Shown: one piece after another, positions 51,862 to 61,241 of the stretch
Layout of the letters: every line of letters starts with the position of its first letter
Position numbering within the stretch: the first letter of the stretch is position 1
NCBI GenBank assembly: GCA_963921245.4
Contig: CAWUEY030000001.1
Coordinates: 682,001-746,000, forward strand
DNA length: 64,000 nt
Reading direction: 5' to 3'
Source: JABJGO01 sp963921245
GTDB lineage: Bacteria > Pseudomonadota > Alphaproteobacteria > Rhodospirillales > Casp-alpha2
Notes under the pieces: generated by a model
Databases searched by the model: none
What the model was told of the DNA's origin: nothing
Seen by the model: only the letters and a program-made list of their open reading frames with translations
Program-made: the position numbers and the translations under genes

Positions 51862-52368
51862 TCATGCGGCGGTTCCGATTGTTGATGCGTTTACGGCGTA
51901 GAGCGGTATCATGTTCATGTATTTCCGGGTGCTCCATTGGCCGCCCGCGATATGCCTCAACTTAGCCGCAGCCAGGTTGAGGCATCTTTGTCCATCGGGG
52001 TAATTGCCCGCCACCCTTGTTCTTCTTCGGATTTCTTTCATGATCCGCTCGAGAGGATTGTTGGTCCTGATCTTGATCCAGTGGCTGTCGGTAAACCCAT
52101 AGAACGTCAGCGTTTCGCCGATGCTCTCAGCGACCATCTCGGCCACCTTGGTCATCCGCTGTCGCCCGAGATCGGCGATCACCGCCGGCGTTTTCTCTTG
52201 GCCTGCTAAACGGTTCTCCCGGGCGAGGCCCACCTTCAACATGTGGCTCACCTCGCGTGCCTTGTCCAACGGCACATGGCTCAAGATATTGCGGTAAAAA
52301 TGCACCACGCATCTCTGCCAGCGGGCATCGGGAATGATCAACTGGACGCTCGTGAGACCGCGGTCCAC
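51862..52368 (-). mobile_element. IS256-family (mutator) transposase, C-terminal fragment
   Basis: Minus-strand frame with AKW-like DARWQRCVVHFYRNILSHVP, then IKIRTNNPLERIMKEIRRRT (catalytic Glu region) and RVAGNYPDGQRCLNLAAAKL, diagnostic of IS256 transposases. Only about the last 165 residues remain. The N-terminal half is removed exactly where IS481 terminal sequence begins at 52.37 kb. Confidence 0.9.
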
Positions 52369-52490
52369 TAGGTGTTTAGTCCCGGCATTTAATGGATCGG
52401 ATTGAGTCTGAATCTTTCCGTCTCATTTGTCCAGGTCTTGCAGATGTATTCGTATGGCGTCATGCCGTTCAGGGTCTTGAGCCTTCGGGC
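52369..52490 (-). mobile_element. IS481-family 3' terminal fragment
   Basis: Begins with gtttagtcccggcattt and continues with the same sequence as the IS481 end at 35.28-35.40 kb (cgtctcatttgtccaggtct, tgcagatgtattcgtatggc). It encodes only the last about 30 transposase residues (YEYICKTWTNETE-type end). It is inserted against the IS256 fragment and passes into IS630 sequence near 52.49 kb. Confidence 0.8.
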
Positions 52491-52785
52491 GGCTTTTCGC
52501 AGCAGAGCCTTGAGCTTTGAAAAGGCCATTTCGATCACTGACCGACAGATGAATGCAGAGCATTCACCGAGAGGTGGGGTCGAAATCCAGGCTATAAGGC
52601 GGCAGATAGAGCAGGTGCGGCTTTGCGTCTTTGATGGCCTCGCGAACGCCTTTGACCTTGTGAGCGGGAAGGTTATCCATGATGACGATATCTCCGGGCT
52701 TGAGTTACGGCACCAGACCCTGCTTCACATAGGCCCTGAAGGCGGGGCCGTTCATGGCACCGTCAAGCACCATGGGCGCCGTCAT
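52490..52785 (-). mobile_element. IS630-family fragment, a relative different from copies 1 and 2
   Basis: Minus-strand frame reads APMVLDGAMNGPAFRAYVKQ, KPGDIVIMDNLPAHKVKGVR, HLLYLPPYSLDFDP, then after the 41 bp insert IEMAFSKLKALLRKAARR. This is the central and C-terminal part of an IS630 transposase distinct from the 29.6 and 35.8 kb element. A stop interrupts it after KQGLVP. Both ends are missing. Confidence 0.8.
52536..52576. repeat. 41 bp hairpin insert in the third IS630 relative
   Basis: Same sequence as the inserts at 29.74 and 36.00 kb apart from two bases (cagatgaatgcagagcattc). It lies at the equivalent codons, between DFDP and IEMAFSKLK, although the host transposase is a diverged relative. 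Confidence 0.8.
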
Positions 52786-53262
52786 CCCGCTCACCCGCAG
52801 CGCGGCGGGAAAAATCCCTGTTTTCGGCCTATTGAAGCGGGGCGGGAAAGTCTACACCCGGATCATTCCCGATGCTTCCTCAGATACCCTGATGCCGATC
52901 ATCAAACGCAAACTCATTCCTGACAGCATTGTCTATTCGGACGGCGGCAAGGGCTATAATGCCCTTTATGTATCGGACTTCCGTCACTTCCGCATCAACC
53001 ATTCGGAACGCTTCGCGGACGACAGAAACCACATCAATCGCTGCCTGTCAGGGCATGTTTACATGCCCGAGAAGGGGATTGAGAATTTCTGGAACCAGGC
53101 CAAGCGTCATATGCGCCGTTTCAATGGTGTTCCGAAAGCCCAATTCGAGCTATATTTGAAGGAATGTGAGTGGCGGTTCAACAACAGTGGCCCTTCGGAT
53201 CAATTAACGCAACTCAAACAATGGGTTAAATGTCATTTGAGGTAGTTATCTGGGTCAGCCCC
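52786..53262 (+). mobile_element. IS1595-family transposase, C-terminal fragment with right end
   Basis: The plus-strand frame carries VFGLLKRGGKVYTRIIPDAS, SIVYSDGGKGYNALYVSDFR, GIENFWNQAKRHMRRFNGVP and LYLKECEWRFNNS to a stop at 53245, the intact C-terminal part of an IS1595 transposase. The N-terminal half is gone at the junction with IS630. The terminal sequence atctgggtcagcccc lies at about 53247-53262 and overlaps the end of queA. It is the uninterrupted counterpart of the disrupted copy at 5.2-5.9 kb. Confidence 0.88.
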
Positions 53263-54319
53263 TTTTGTTTAATTCAAGAAATGAAGAATCACCGTAAGAA
53301 TAGAACCGATACCCTTCTTCGATGGCGTGGCGGTAGGCCCCTTGCATGGTTTTCAGGCCGGCAAAGGCACTGACCAGCATAAACAGGGTCGATCGCGGCA
53401 GATGGAAGTTTGTCATGAGGGCATCAACAGTCCTGAACCTATAACCGGGGGTTATGAAGATATCCGTATCGCCGGAGAAAGGCCGCAACTGACCATCTTT
53501 GCCTGAGGCGCTTTCCAGCAACCGCAAAGACGTTGTCCCAACAGAAATGATCTGGCCACCGGCTCTTCTGGCGGTGTTAATCATCTTTGCACTTTCCGGA
53601 GAAATTTCACCCCACTCGGCGTGCATGTGATGATCAGCGGTATCGTCCACTGTGACCGGCAGGAAGGTGCCCGCGCCTACATGAAGCGTCAAAAACGTCC
53701 TATTTACACCCCGTTGATCAAGAGCTTCCATCAGCCGGTCGGTAAAATGCAATCCTGCGGTCGGCGCGGCGACAGCACCGTCATATTTGGCATAAATGGT
53801 TTGATAGTCATTGTCGTCTGTCTCAAGTCCCGAATGATCACGGGCGATATAGGGCGGCAGCGGCATGATCCCGTGCGTCACCAGACCCGACATCATGTGA
53901 TCCGGGGAGCCGGGAAAATCCAGTGTGATCTCCCCGCCTTCGGCTTTGTGCAATACCGTCGCACGGAAATCTTCGGCGAAAGCGATCACATCCTCCGCAA
54001 CCAGCTTGCGAGCGGGCCGGGCGAAAGCCTGCCATGTGCCATCACCGTTGTTCTTGCGCAGGGTAACTTCGATACGGGGTCCTGGCACCGGGCCACCCAC
54101 CCGTTTTCGATGACCGGAGAGGCGGGCGGGAATCACACGGGTATTGTTGAAGACCATGACATCGCCCGGACTCAGCAACGCCGGAAGGTCCCGTACTGTT
54201 CTATCCTCAAGACCACCGTCAGTGCGCACGTGTAATAGACGAGCGCTGTCCCGGGGGCGAGCCGGAGCTTGCGCAATACGGGACGGCGGTAAATCGAAAT
54301 TGAACAGATCAACTTTCAT
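53255..54319 (-). CDS. queA: S-adenosylmethionine:tRNA ribosyltransferase-isomerase
   Basis: Start set at the ATG at 54319 (MKVDLFNFDLPPSRIAQAPA), the standard QueA opening; the longer frame upstream is not conserved. The 354-residue product has PGDVMVFNNTRVIPARLSGH, YAKYDGAVAAPTAGLHFTDR, LHVGAGTFLPV, ISVGTTSLRLLES and NFHLPRSTLFMLVSAFAG. QueA transfers the ribosyl part of AdoMet to preQ1 in tRNA to form epoxyqueuosine. tgt, its usual neighbour and preceding enzyme, starts 9 kb away at the window end. IS1595 terminal bases overlap its last codons. Confidence 0.96.
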   Translation of the reverse strand: MKVDLFNFDLPPSRIAQAPARPRDSARLLHVRTDGGLEDRTVRDLPALLSPGDVMVFNNTRVIPARLSGHRKRVGGPVPGPRIEVTLRKNNGDGTWQAFARPARKLVAEDVIAFAEDFRATVLHKAEGGEITLDFPGSPDHMMSGLVTHGIMPLPPYIARDHSGLETDDNDYQTIYAKYDGAVAAPTAGLHFTDRLMEALDQRGVNRTFLTLHVGAGTFLPVTVDDTADHHMHAEWGEISPESAKMINTARRAGGQIISVGTTSLRLLESASGKDGQLRPFSGDTDIFITPGYRFRTVDALMTNFHLPRSTLFMLVSAFAGLKTMQGAYRHAIEEGYRFYSYGDSSFLELNKRG

Positions 54320-54451
54320 AGGTCGGGACTGTAGCGATGCCGCTGGAACAAATCCACGCGCTATTTTCCGGGTGTCAGGGTATCCGGGCGGCCGGGCGGA
54401 TCGCAGACGATCAAAGCAGGCGCTAACATCGCCAACAACCTGCCGCATGGA

Positions 54452-55138
54452 TCAGCCCCCGGCACGGCGGTTGATCTTCGGGCAAACCTTGTAGGCGCAA
54501 CGTTTGGCACCGGCAAGAATATGATCGGTGCGTTCAACCGTCACGGCGGGGCCTAGGGTCTGGCGAAATACATCAAGCTCCGATGCGCACAATCCGCTGC
54601 AGGCCTGGGCGGCGGCGCAAATGGGACAGTGCCGCTCCATGAACGTAAAACTGCCATCATCTTCGGCTTGAACATCGGCCATGTACCCCTCATTCGTGCG
54701 GACGTCCGCCAGGGCTTCCAATCTTGATTGAATGCTATCCGCCTTTTCGAGAGCGCGACCGTAGGCTTTCAACTGGGCGGCCGTTCGTAAAGCGATAAGT
54801 TTGTCGATACCCTCCTCACCAAATACCGCGCGAACTGTATGGATCAGGCCCACCGCCAGATCCGCGTGCCCATCGGGGAAAAAACTGTTGGCCCCCGCCG
54901 TCAGGGTCCAGACTTTGGCCGGTCGCCCCAGGCCGTTTTGAACCTCATCAAAGGAAACAAGACCTTCTTCGTGTAGTTCGTAGAGATGCTGGCGTACCGC
55001 CATGGCCGTTACGGCCAGATGCCCGGAGACAGCTTGCGCCGTCTGGGCACCGTAAAACTTCAAACAATCAATCACCGCGCGGCGAGCACGGGATTTTGTG
55101 GTATCCAAAGGTCCGGAGTGGGCACCAGAATCAGTCAT
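54452..55138 (-). CDS. SufR-like winged-helix regulator with C-terminal cysteines
   Basis: A 228-residue protein. The N-terminal winged helix is AVIDCLKFYGAQTAQAVSGH, then LAVTAMAVRQHLYELHEEGL and GRPAKVWTLT. The C-terminal sensor region has CPICAAAQACSGLCASELDV plus Cys near the end (AKRCAYKVCP). This architecture is that of SufR, where cysteines bind an Fe-S cluster. Here it is not near suf genes but divergent from a Rieske-domain gene (starts 296 bp apart), which it probably controls. Confidence 0.8.
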   Translation of the reverse strand: MTDSGAHSGPLDTTKSRARRAVIDCLKFYGAQTAQAVSGHLAVTAMAVRQHLYELHEEGLVSFDEVQNGLGRPAKVWTLTAGANSFFPDGHADLAVGLIHTVRAVFGEEGIDKLIALRTAAQLKAYGRALEKADSIQSRLEALADVRTNEGYMADVQAEDDGSFTFMERHCPICAAAQACSGLCASELDVFRQTLGPAVTVERTDHILAGAKRCAYKVCPKINRRAGG

Positions 55139-55239
55139 AATTTTATTTATAAAGTTTTTTCTTGATTAATTCAATGATATTGCGAATAATAATTAAAGTT
55201 TATGCTTTATATATTGTCATTTTCGAGATCGGAGCGAAA

Positions 55240-55425
55240 AAAATGCATGTTCTGTTGCCGGGGTGTCGAAGACGTATCGGGCGCGGCGCTGGTAAGGCCA
55301 TCATCGCAACAGCACACAAGCGCCTCAAGATCATCGACGACACCCTCAAAAATGGCTGGGTCTTCGGAGACCTCACAACATTTACTTCGGCGGGAAACAA
55401 ACGGGCCGCTGGGCAAGCATCATAG
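55240..55425 (+). mobile_element. Probable IS110-family transposase C-terminal scrap
   Basis: A frame reading GRGAGKAIIATAHKRLKIID, then DTLKNGWVFGDL resembles the C-terminal end of IS110/IS902 transposases (GxxKAIxAxAHKLxxIxYxMLKxG). No other part is present. It lies in the leader of the Rieske-fusion gene, ahead of its GGAGG ribosome-binding site. Confidence 0.4.
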
Positions 55426-55434
55426 GAGGGCGAC

Positions 55435-57033
55435 ATGGAACGGCGGGTCAAATCCTCAGAATGGCGGGATACTATCTCCGAGACGGTTCTCAGAGATGCC
55501 GGTTCTCGCACTGTCAAAATCGGCAACAAGCAGATAGCACTGTTTGCCCGCGGCGACCATATCTACGCCTGCAACAATCGATGTCCCCATGAAGGCTATC
55601 CGCTGAAAGAGGGGACGCTGAGTGACACCTGCACGCTGACCTGCAACTGGCACAACTGGAAGTTTGATCTGCGCACCGGTGAAAATACGATTGGTGGCGA
55701 TCACCTTCGTGTCTATCCGGTACGTGTCGTCGATGGCACGGTTCAGGTAGATGTTGCCAATGCATCGCCGGAAGAACGCATTGAACGCGCCCTCGAAAAC
55801 CTTAAGGACTCGTTCGACGATCACGAATACGACCGCATGGCGCGTGAACTGGCCCGCATGGAAAAGGCAGGTGGCGATATCCTGGATGCCCTGCGTGCCA
55901 CTATTCACTGGACCCATAATCGGTTTAAGTACGGTATGGGTGACACCCATGCGCCCATGGCAGCGGCAGACTGGTTGAGTCTGCGCAACACTTATGCGGC
56001 GGATGCGCCGAGCCGTATTATGCCGGTGCACGAAGCCATCGCCAACTTTGCCTGGGATTCCCGCCGCCAGCCTCAGTACCCCTATACAGCAGATCGTCAG
56101 CCCTGGAATGAGGACGCCTTTGTCAGGGCGGTGGAAGATGAAGATGAAGCCGCCGCCATCAGTTATATTCGGGGCGGGATTGCCGCCGGACTTAAATGGG
56201 ACAATTTTGAGCGGGCATTTGCCCGGGCGGCCCTCACCCACTATCTGGATTTCGGTCACGGCGCCATCTATGTTCAGAAAACTGGTGAGCTGCTCGACCA
56301 TCTCGGCGACGGCGTGCTGGAACCATTGTTGTTACTGTTGACCCGCGGTATTGTTTTCTCCTGGCGAGAAGATCTGATCCCCGAGTTTCGGTTCTATGCG
56401 GAAGCACTGGAAGCCTGGGGCCACTCTAAAACAGAAACAGTGTCCGCCGATCAATTTGACGGCCTCGGCCCGCGACAGGCCATGGCCCTCGCGGTAACCG
56501 CCAAACAATCCCCGGAAGAACTGTTTGACATCCTGTTTGAAGTGAATGCCCGCAGCCTGTTGCACTTTGACCTTAAGGTTCAGAATGCAACGGATCAGTC
56601 CGTGGCCCATAACCACACCTGGCTTAGTGTCACTCACGAAGTCACCTTTGCAAATGCGGCCCGGACTTTGGCTGAGAAGTATCCCGAATTGTGGCCCTCG
56701 GCCCTGTTGCAAATGTGCTGTTTTTTCGGGCGCAACTCGGCGTGTCAGGACAAAAGCATTCAGGATGAAGACTGGCTCGTCGATGATACCGATGCTTTCC
56801 TGGAAAGCACCCTGAACGGCCTGTTTGATCATGGCCAGTTCGAATACATTGTCACCGCCCATCTGGTGAAAACGGCGAGTGCGGTTGCCGATGAAGTAGC
56901 CCGTAAACCCGGCGCGCCCTGGGTGCCGATACTGACCGCGGGGCTGAACCGGTTCATGAACTCGCCGCTAAAACGGCGACACCCCATGCGCACAGCCAAA
57001 CAGGCCGTGTCATTTGTTGCTATCGAAGACTGA
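55435..57033 (+). CDS. Rieske ferredoxin domain fused to a large helical domain of unknown function
   Basis: A 532-residue protein. Residues 1-112 are a Rieske domain: CPHEGYPL (Cys50, His52) and CNWHNWKF (Cys70, His73), with FDLRTGENTIGGDHLRVYPV. After a linker the remaining about 410 residues are helical and unassigned, with conserved-looking histidines (GMGDTHAPMAAADWL, LTHYLDFGHGAIYV, SVAHNHTWLSVTHEVTFANA). The second part may bind a metal or be an oxygenase fed by the Rieske centre; that is inference. GGAGG precedes the ATG. A SufR-like regulator is divergent and a ureohydrolase follows 79 bp later. Confidence 0.8.
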   Translation: MERRVKSSEWRDTISETVLRDAGSRTVKIGNKQIALFARGDHIYACNNRCPHEGYPLKEGTLSDTCTLTCNWHNWKFDLRTGENTIGGDHLRVYPVRVVDGTVQVDVANASPEERIERALENLKDSFDDHEYDRMARELARMEKAGGDILDALRATIHWTHNRFKYGMGDTHAPMAAADWLSLRNTYAADAPSRIMPVHEAIANFAWDSRRQPQYPYTADRQPWNEDAFVRAVEDEDEAAAISYIRGGIAAGLKWDNFERAFARAALTHYLDFGHGAIYVQKTGELLDHLGDGVLEPLLLLLTRGIVFSWREDLIPEFRFYAEALEAWGHSKTETVSADQFDGLGPRQAMALAVTAKQSPEELFDILFEVNARSLLHFDLKVQNATDQSVAHNHTWLSVTHEVTFANAARTLAEKYPELWPSALLQMCCFFGRNSACQDKSIQDEDWLVDDTDAFLESTLNGLFDHGQFEYIVTAHLVKTASAVADEVARKPGAPWVPILTAGLNRFMNSPLKRRHPMRTAKQAVSFVAIED

Positions 57034-57112
57034 ACCCGTTGGACAGTCATCGTTTGCTGTACGCCGCCTGCATTGATAGGATTTTCATACCCCATCAATC
57101 CAGGAGTCTGTA

Positions 57113-58084
57113 TTGGCGCACGACGATAGCTTTTTTAAACCCGTTTCCTCCATGGTCCTGCCGCGGTTTGCGGGCATCCCCACGTTCATGCGGCTTCCCT
57201 ATCTGGAAGAAGCGGAATGGGCAGAGGCCGACATTGGCCTGATCGGTGTCCCGTGGGATGGCGGCACAACCAACCGTGCAGGTGCACGACATGGCCCCCG
57301 ACAGATGCGGGATATGTCGACCCTTATGCGGAACATCCATCCCGTAACCCGGATTGACCCCTACAAATGCGCACGGTGTGCGGAATTTGGCGATGCGCCG
57401 GTCAACCCGCTCGACATCATGGACACCCTGGACCGGGTAACGGATTACTATCATCGTGTCCATGCTGCCGGTGTCACGCCGTTAACCGCGGGCGGCGATC
57501 ACCTGATTACACTGCCCATCATGCGCGCGATTGCAAAAGACCGTCCGGTTGGCATGGTTCATATTGACGCCCATGGTGACACAAACGACCGCTACTTCGG
57601 AGAAAGCAAGTACACCCATGGTACGCCGTTTCGCCGGACCGTGGAAGAAGGCTTGTTGGATCCCAAACGGACCGTGCAGATCGGATTGCGCGGCGGGCTT
57701 TATACCCGCAACGATAATATGTGGGCCAGGGAACAGGGCTTTCGGATCATCGAAATTGAGGAATATTTTGAGCTCGGTGTGGACAAGGTGATCGAGATCG
57801 CTGGCGGGGTTATTGGCGCCGGCCCAACCTATATTAGTTTCGATGTGGATGGCCTTGACCCGGTCTATGCACCCGGTACCGGCACACCGGAAATCGGTGG
57901 ATTAAACCCGTTCGAATGCCAGAAAATTCTGCGCAGTCTGCGTGGCCGCAATCTCGTCGGGGGCGACGTGGTCGAAGTCGCTCCCCCCTTCGACCCGCAA
58001 GGGATGACAGCGCTTGTGGGTGTAACCATGATGTGGGAGATACTATGCCTGCTAGCCGAGCCTTTCGGGCGGCAAGGCAATTGA
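57113..58084 (+). CDS. Ureohydrolase (agmatinase / guanidino-acid hydrolase family)
   Basis: A TTG start at 57113 follows AGGAG by 6 bases; no ATG fits. The 323-residue product has the di-manganese motifs GGDHLITLPI, VHIDAHGDTND and SFDVDGLDPVYAPGTGTPE. These split guanidino compounds into urea and an amine; agmatinase, guanidinobutyrase and guanidinopropionase are close relatives that cannot be separated by eye. It follows the Rieske fusion on the same strand, so its substrate may derive from that enzyme. Confidence 0.9.
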   Translation: MAHDDSFFKPVSSMVLPRFAGIPTFMRLPYLEEAEWAEADIGLIGVPWDGGTTNRAGARHGPRQMRDMSTLMRNIHPVTRIDPYKCARCAEFGDAPVNPLDIMDTLDRVTDYYHRVHAAGVTPLTAGGDHLITLPIMRAIAKDRPVGMVHIDAHGDTNDRYFGESKYTHGTPFRRTVEEGLLDPKRTVQIGLRGGLYTRNDNMWAREQGFRIIEIEEYFELGVDKVIEIAGGVIGAGPTYISFDVDGLDPVYAPGTGTPEIGGLNPFECQKILRSLRGRNLVGGDVVEVAPPFDPQGMTALVGVTMMWEILCLLAEPFGRQGN

Positions 58085-58147
58085 ATACCCTTATTTTTAT
58101 AGATTTTTACAGACACCTCTAACGAATAGAACAGGCAACCGGTCTCA

Positions 58148-58987
58148 ATGACGCGTTTCCATGTATATGATCTACTGGAGATTGAGACACCTATTCGCAT
58201 TGTCGATGTGGGGGCGGCGCAAATGAAGGGCACGGTTGAGCCCTATCAGTTTCTGATCGATAAGGGAGTCGCGTCACTTACTGCCTTTGAGCCCAATCAG
58301 AACGCCTGCGCTGCGCTCAACGAAAAATTCTCAGCCACAGAAAACAGATGCCTCCCCTATTTCGTAGGCGACGGTAGCGAATCCACCTTCCATATCTGCA
58401 AGGCTGCCGTGTGTAGCTCATTGTATCCGCCGAACAAGGATGTTCTCTCGCTGTTTCAGGGCCTCGAGGGGGTCTTGAAGGAAGTTGATTCAGAACAAAT
58501 TACCACAACCCGATTGGACGATATTGACGGTCTTGGTGATGTCGATTTTTTAAAACTGGACGTTCAGGGAGGTGAGCTGGACGTCCTCAAAGGCGCAAAG
58601 AAAAAGCTTCAGGAAACCATGATCGTTTTCTCTGAAGTTGAGTTTGTGCAACTCTACAAGGACCAACCTCTTTTTGGCGACATTGATCGTGAGTTAAGAG
58701 ACAACGGGTTCATGTTTCACTGTTTTGTGGGTATGGCATCCCGGGCGTTCAAACCGATGATAGTGGACAACAACGTCAACAAAGGCCTTAAACAAACACT
58801 GTGGGGGGATGCACTGTTTGTTCGCGATCCGCGAACATTCAGTGATCTCTCTACTGAAAAGCTCAAGAAGCACGCGCTCATCATGCATGAAATGATGGAG
58901 TCGTGGGATGTTACTCTACATATCCTGAACGTGCTGGACGAACGAAATGGAACCAAGCTTTGCTCCGCCTACATTCAGCGTTTCTAG
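58148..58987 (+). CDS. FkbM-family SAM-dependent methyltransferase
   Basis: A 279-residue protein. The AdoMet-binding start IRIVDVGAAQ (variant of DxGA) is followed by ASLTAFEPNQNAC, TTRLDDIDGLGDVDFLKLDV and QGGELDVLKGAKKKL, the FkbM pattern. Such enzymes O-methylate sugars or polyketides. Base use is somewhat less GC-rich than its neighbours. No polysaccharide genes are adjacent. The gene ends 9 bp before a convergent hydrolase. Confidence 0.88.
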   Translation: MTRFHVYDLLEIETPIRIVDVGAAQMKGTVEPYQFLIDKGVASLTAFEPNQNACAALNEKFSATENRCLPYFVGDGSESTFHICKAAVCSSLYPPNKDVLSLFQGLEGVLKEVDSEQITTTRLDDIDGLGDVDFLKLDVQGGELDVLKGAKKKLQETMIVFSEVEFVQLYKDQPLFGDIDRELRDNGFMFHCFVGMASRAFKPMIVDNNVNKGLKQTLWGDALFVRDPRTFSDLSTEKLKKHALIMHEMMESWDVTLHILNVLDERNGTKLCSAYIQRF

Positions 58988-58996
58988 GGTGTAGGG

Positions 58997-61006
58997 CTAC
59001 AGGCATCGCCGAGGAATTTCTTCCACGAAATTCTTTTCAAACACCGGTTCGCCGTTCTCATAGGCCTCGATACGCGCCTTGATGTAAAACGTAGTCGCAT
59101 CGCTGTGCTGATAGGAGTAGGTCTCCGTCCTGATATCCCAATCCTCTCTTTGTAGGATTTCGGTCCAATGGGTATCCACGCGGGCACTGAGCGGATCATC
59201 GGGATGAATCCTGTATACTTCCCGCCCAATTTCGCCGGTGAGAAGCCCTGAATCAAGGTCCCTACTCATGCCAAAATCATCTGTAATCCGCAGGGTCACT
59301 TCGCCTGTCGCCATATTCGTTGTCACGATGCGGGATTGTTCACTTTTCCGGATCGTTTCAAGCCGCCTGGACGGCGCGCCTTCGGCAGGCGGAAACGCTA
59401 TCTCCGGTTCCTCGCGATGAGGTCGAACCGGCAGATCAAGTGTACTTACTCCGGTTATCACGGTGACTGTTGGAGCTTCCGGTGATGGCCAGATCATTGG
59501 CCAGTAGGCCGTCGACAGAGCGAAGCGTATACGATGCCCCGCCGGAAATACCCAGCCGATATCGTCCATCTGCACACGTACTGTGTAGAATTGACCAGGC
59601 TCCAGTGGCGCCGGGGTTTCACGACTATTCCGCTGAGACAGATTGAGCGCCCCCCATGTGACACGAGTAGACCGGCCATCAGGTCCCACATCACATAACC
59701 GTACAACAAGATTGGCCTGTGGTTTGTCGGAGGAAACCTCCAGTGTCACAGCGGGTGCACCGAAAATCTCCAGATCCTCCACTAGAGGCTTTCCATCAAA
59801 CACCAGCGAGTTGGCGTCATCCACACGTTGGTCACCCGGCATATCGGCCCCCAGCCAGATCACGCAAAACTCACCACAAGCCTGTCCGGTATCCTGTGGT
59901 GAGCAGACGCTCGCCGCTTCACTGTTTGCGGGTTCCTCGCCCAAACCTCCGGCATTAAGGATCAGCGACCGGGTTTCGATATTGTCGGAAGGCCACGCCT
60001 GTTCACTGATCCAACGACCGGGACGAGCAGGATAAAACGTGGCGGGCGGCACACTATCCATCATATAGGCCTGATAGAGTGGATCATCCATGACACCGGT
60101 ATCTATCCCTTTCAGCCAATGATCCCACCATCGGATAGCCACTTGCAAAAATCCCATTCGTGGTTCCGGCACGGCAAAGTGTGGATACTTGTGGTGCCAG
60201 GGGCCAGTGATACCGCGACATGGTGCCTGTATCCCCCGCAACATTCTCGGGATCGCATTGGAATAGGCATCACACCATCCGCCGATGGCCAGCACCGCTG
60301 CCTTGATGGCAGAAAAATTCTCACAGACCGAGCCATGTTTCCAGAACGCGTCATAATGCTGATGCTTGAGCCAGTCTGCTGTTAACAATGGCGCGGCTTC
60401 AAGACGTTCCATCCACATCTCGCGCCAGCGATCTCCAACCAGGGCCGGATCAGGCGGGCGCGAAGAATAGGCCAGCATGGTACTGCCCCAGCCGATGTTT
60501 TCATTCAGCAAACATCCTCCTTTATAGTGGATATCATCGGCGTAACGATCATCTGTGGAACACAGGGTAATAATGGCTTTCAAGGCATCCGGCTGACGGG
60601 CGGCAATCTGAAGGCCGTTGAAGCCACCCCAGGAAATCCCCATCATGCCGACATTGCCGCCGCACCAGGGCTGGGACACGATCCAGTCGATGACTTCGAG
60701 AGCATCATCCTGTTCTTGCAACAAATATTCACCCAGCATGATACCGTCGGAATCACCGGTGCCCCGAATATCCACACGGACGCAGGCATAACCGTGACCA
60801 GCCAGATAGGGATGGGTTAGTGCATCCCGGGTTTCCGTACCACCCCGTTTGCGATAGGGCAAATATTCGAGAATAGCCGGCACCGGCTCACGTTCTGCCG
60901 TGCCGGGCATCCATAATCGCGCGGCCAGATGACACCCGTCGGCGAGCGGAATCCAGTGGTTTTCAATCTCACGAACCACGTGTGGGAACTGACCAACGGT
61001 TTTCAT
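58997..61006 (-). CDS. CocE/NonD-family hydrolase (X-Pro dipeptidyl-peptidase type)
   Basis: A 669-residue serine hydrolase. The N-terminal alpha/beta domain has AILEYLPYRKRGG, CVRVDIRGTGDSDG and the nucleophile elbow GMMGISWGGFNGLQ; the catalytic His lies in ITGPWHHKYPHF. The C-terminal jelly-roll part is typical of the family (EVSSDKPQANLVVRLCDVGP; VRVQMDDIGWVFPAGHRIRF). Members hydrolyse acyl esters, beta-lactams or X-Pro peptides. No signal peptide is visible, so it should be cytoplasmic. Substrate unknown. Confidence 0.9.
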   Translation of the reverse strand: MKTVGQFPHVVREIENHWIPLADGCHLAARLWMPGTAEREPVPAILEYLPYRKRGGTETRDALTHPYLAGHGYACVRVDIRGTGDSDGIMLGEYLLQEQDDALEVIDWIVSQPWCGGNVGMMGISWGGFNGLQIAARQPDALKAIITLCSTDDRYADDIHYKGGCLLNENIGWGSTMLAYSSRPPDPALVGDRWREMWMERLEAAPLLTADWLKHQHYDAFWKHGSVCENFSAIKAAVLAIGGWCDAYSNAIPRMLRGIQAPCRGITGPWHHKYPHFAVPEPRMGFLQVAIRWWDHWLKGIDTGVMDDPLYQAYMMDSVPPATFYPARPGRWISEQAWPSDNIETRSLILNAGGLGEEPANSEAASVCSPQDTGQACGEFCVIWLGADMPGDQRVDDANSLVFDGKPLVEDLEIFGAPAVTLEVSSDKPQANLVVRLCDVGPDGRSTRVTWGALNLSQRNSRETPAPLEPGQFYTVRVQMDDIGWVFPAGHRIRFALSTAYWPMIWPSPEAPTVTVITGVSTLDLPVRPHREEPEIAFPPAEGAPSRRLETIRKSEQSRIVTTNMATGEVTLRITDDFGMSRDLDSGLLTGEIGREVYRIHPDDPLSARVDTHWTEILQREDWDIRTETYSYQHSDATTFYIKARIEAYENGEPVFEKNFVEEIPRRCL

Positions 61007-61026
61007 GATCTAGGGTCGATCCTCAT

Positions 61027-61110
61027 TCAAGTCCAGTAGCATATGATGGCGGCGATGCATAGAGCGGCCATGAAGTTGTCGGCGTTTTTGTCATATTTTC
61101 GTCGATGAAC
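61027..61110 (-). mobile_element. IS5-family transposase C-terminal scrap
   Basis: The minus-strand frame reads HRRKYDKNADNFMAALCIAA, then IICYWT and a stop, matching the conserved IS5 end (YDxRxxNFLAAIxIAAxIxWL). Nothing else of the element remains. It lies between the hydrolase and kinase genes. Confidence 0.6.
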
Positions 61111-61241
61111 GCCCATGAGGTCGCAAGGTAAAGATATTCAGGAATACCGCTTTACGCGCTGCCCTTCGTCAAATCTGCTCTAGCGGTGTGAGATACTCGG
61201 TGTCATGCTGACCTCCCTGTCTGTTTTGAAGAGGATTTTTC

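Noticed and set aside
51613..51885. 90-codon plus-strand open frame as a gene
   Set aside because: It runs into the IS256 end, shows no domain and lies in a decayed region.
57296..57312. Repeat-like cccgacagatgc inside the ureohydrolase gene
   Set aside because: It encodes the conserved HGPRQMRDM segment, and the flanks do not match the repeat.
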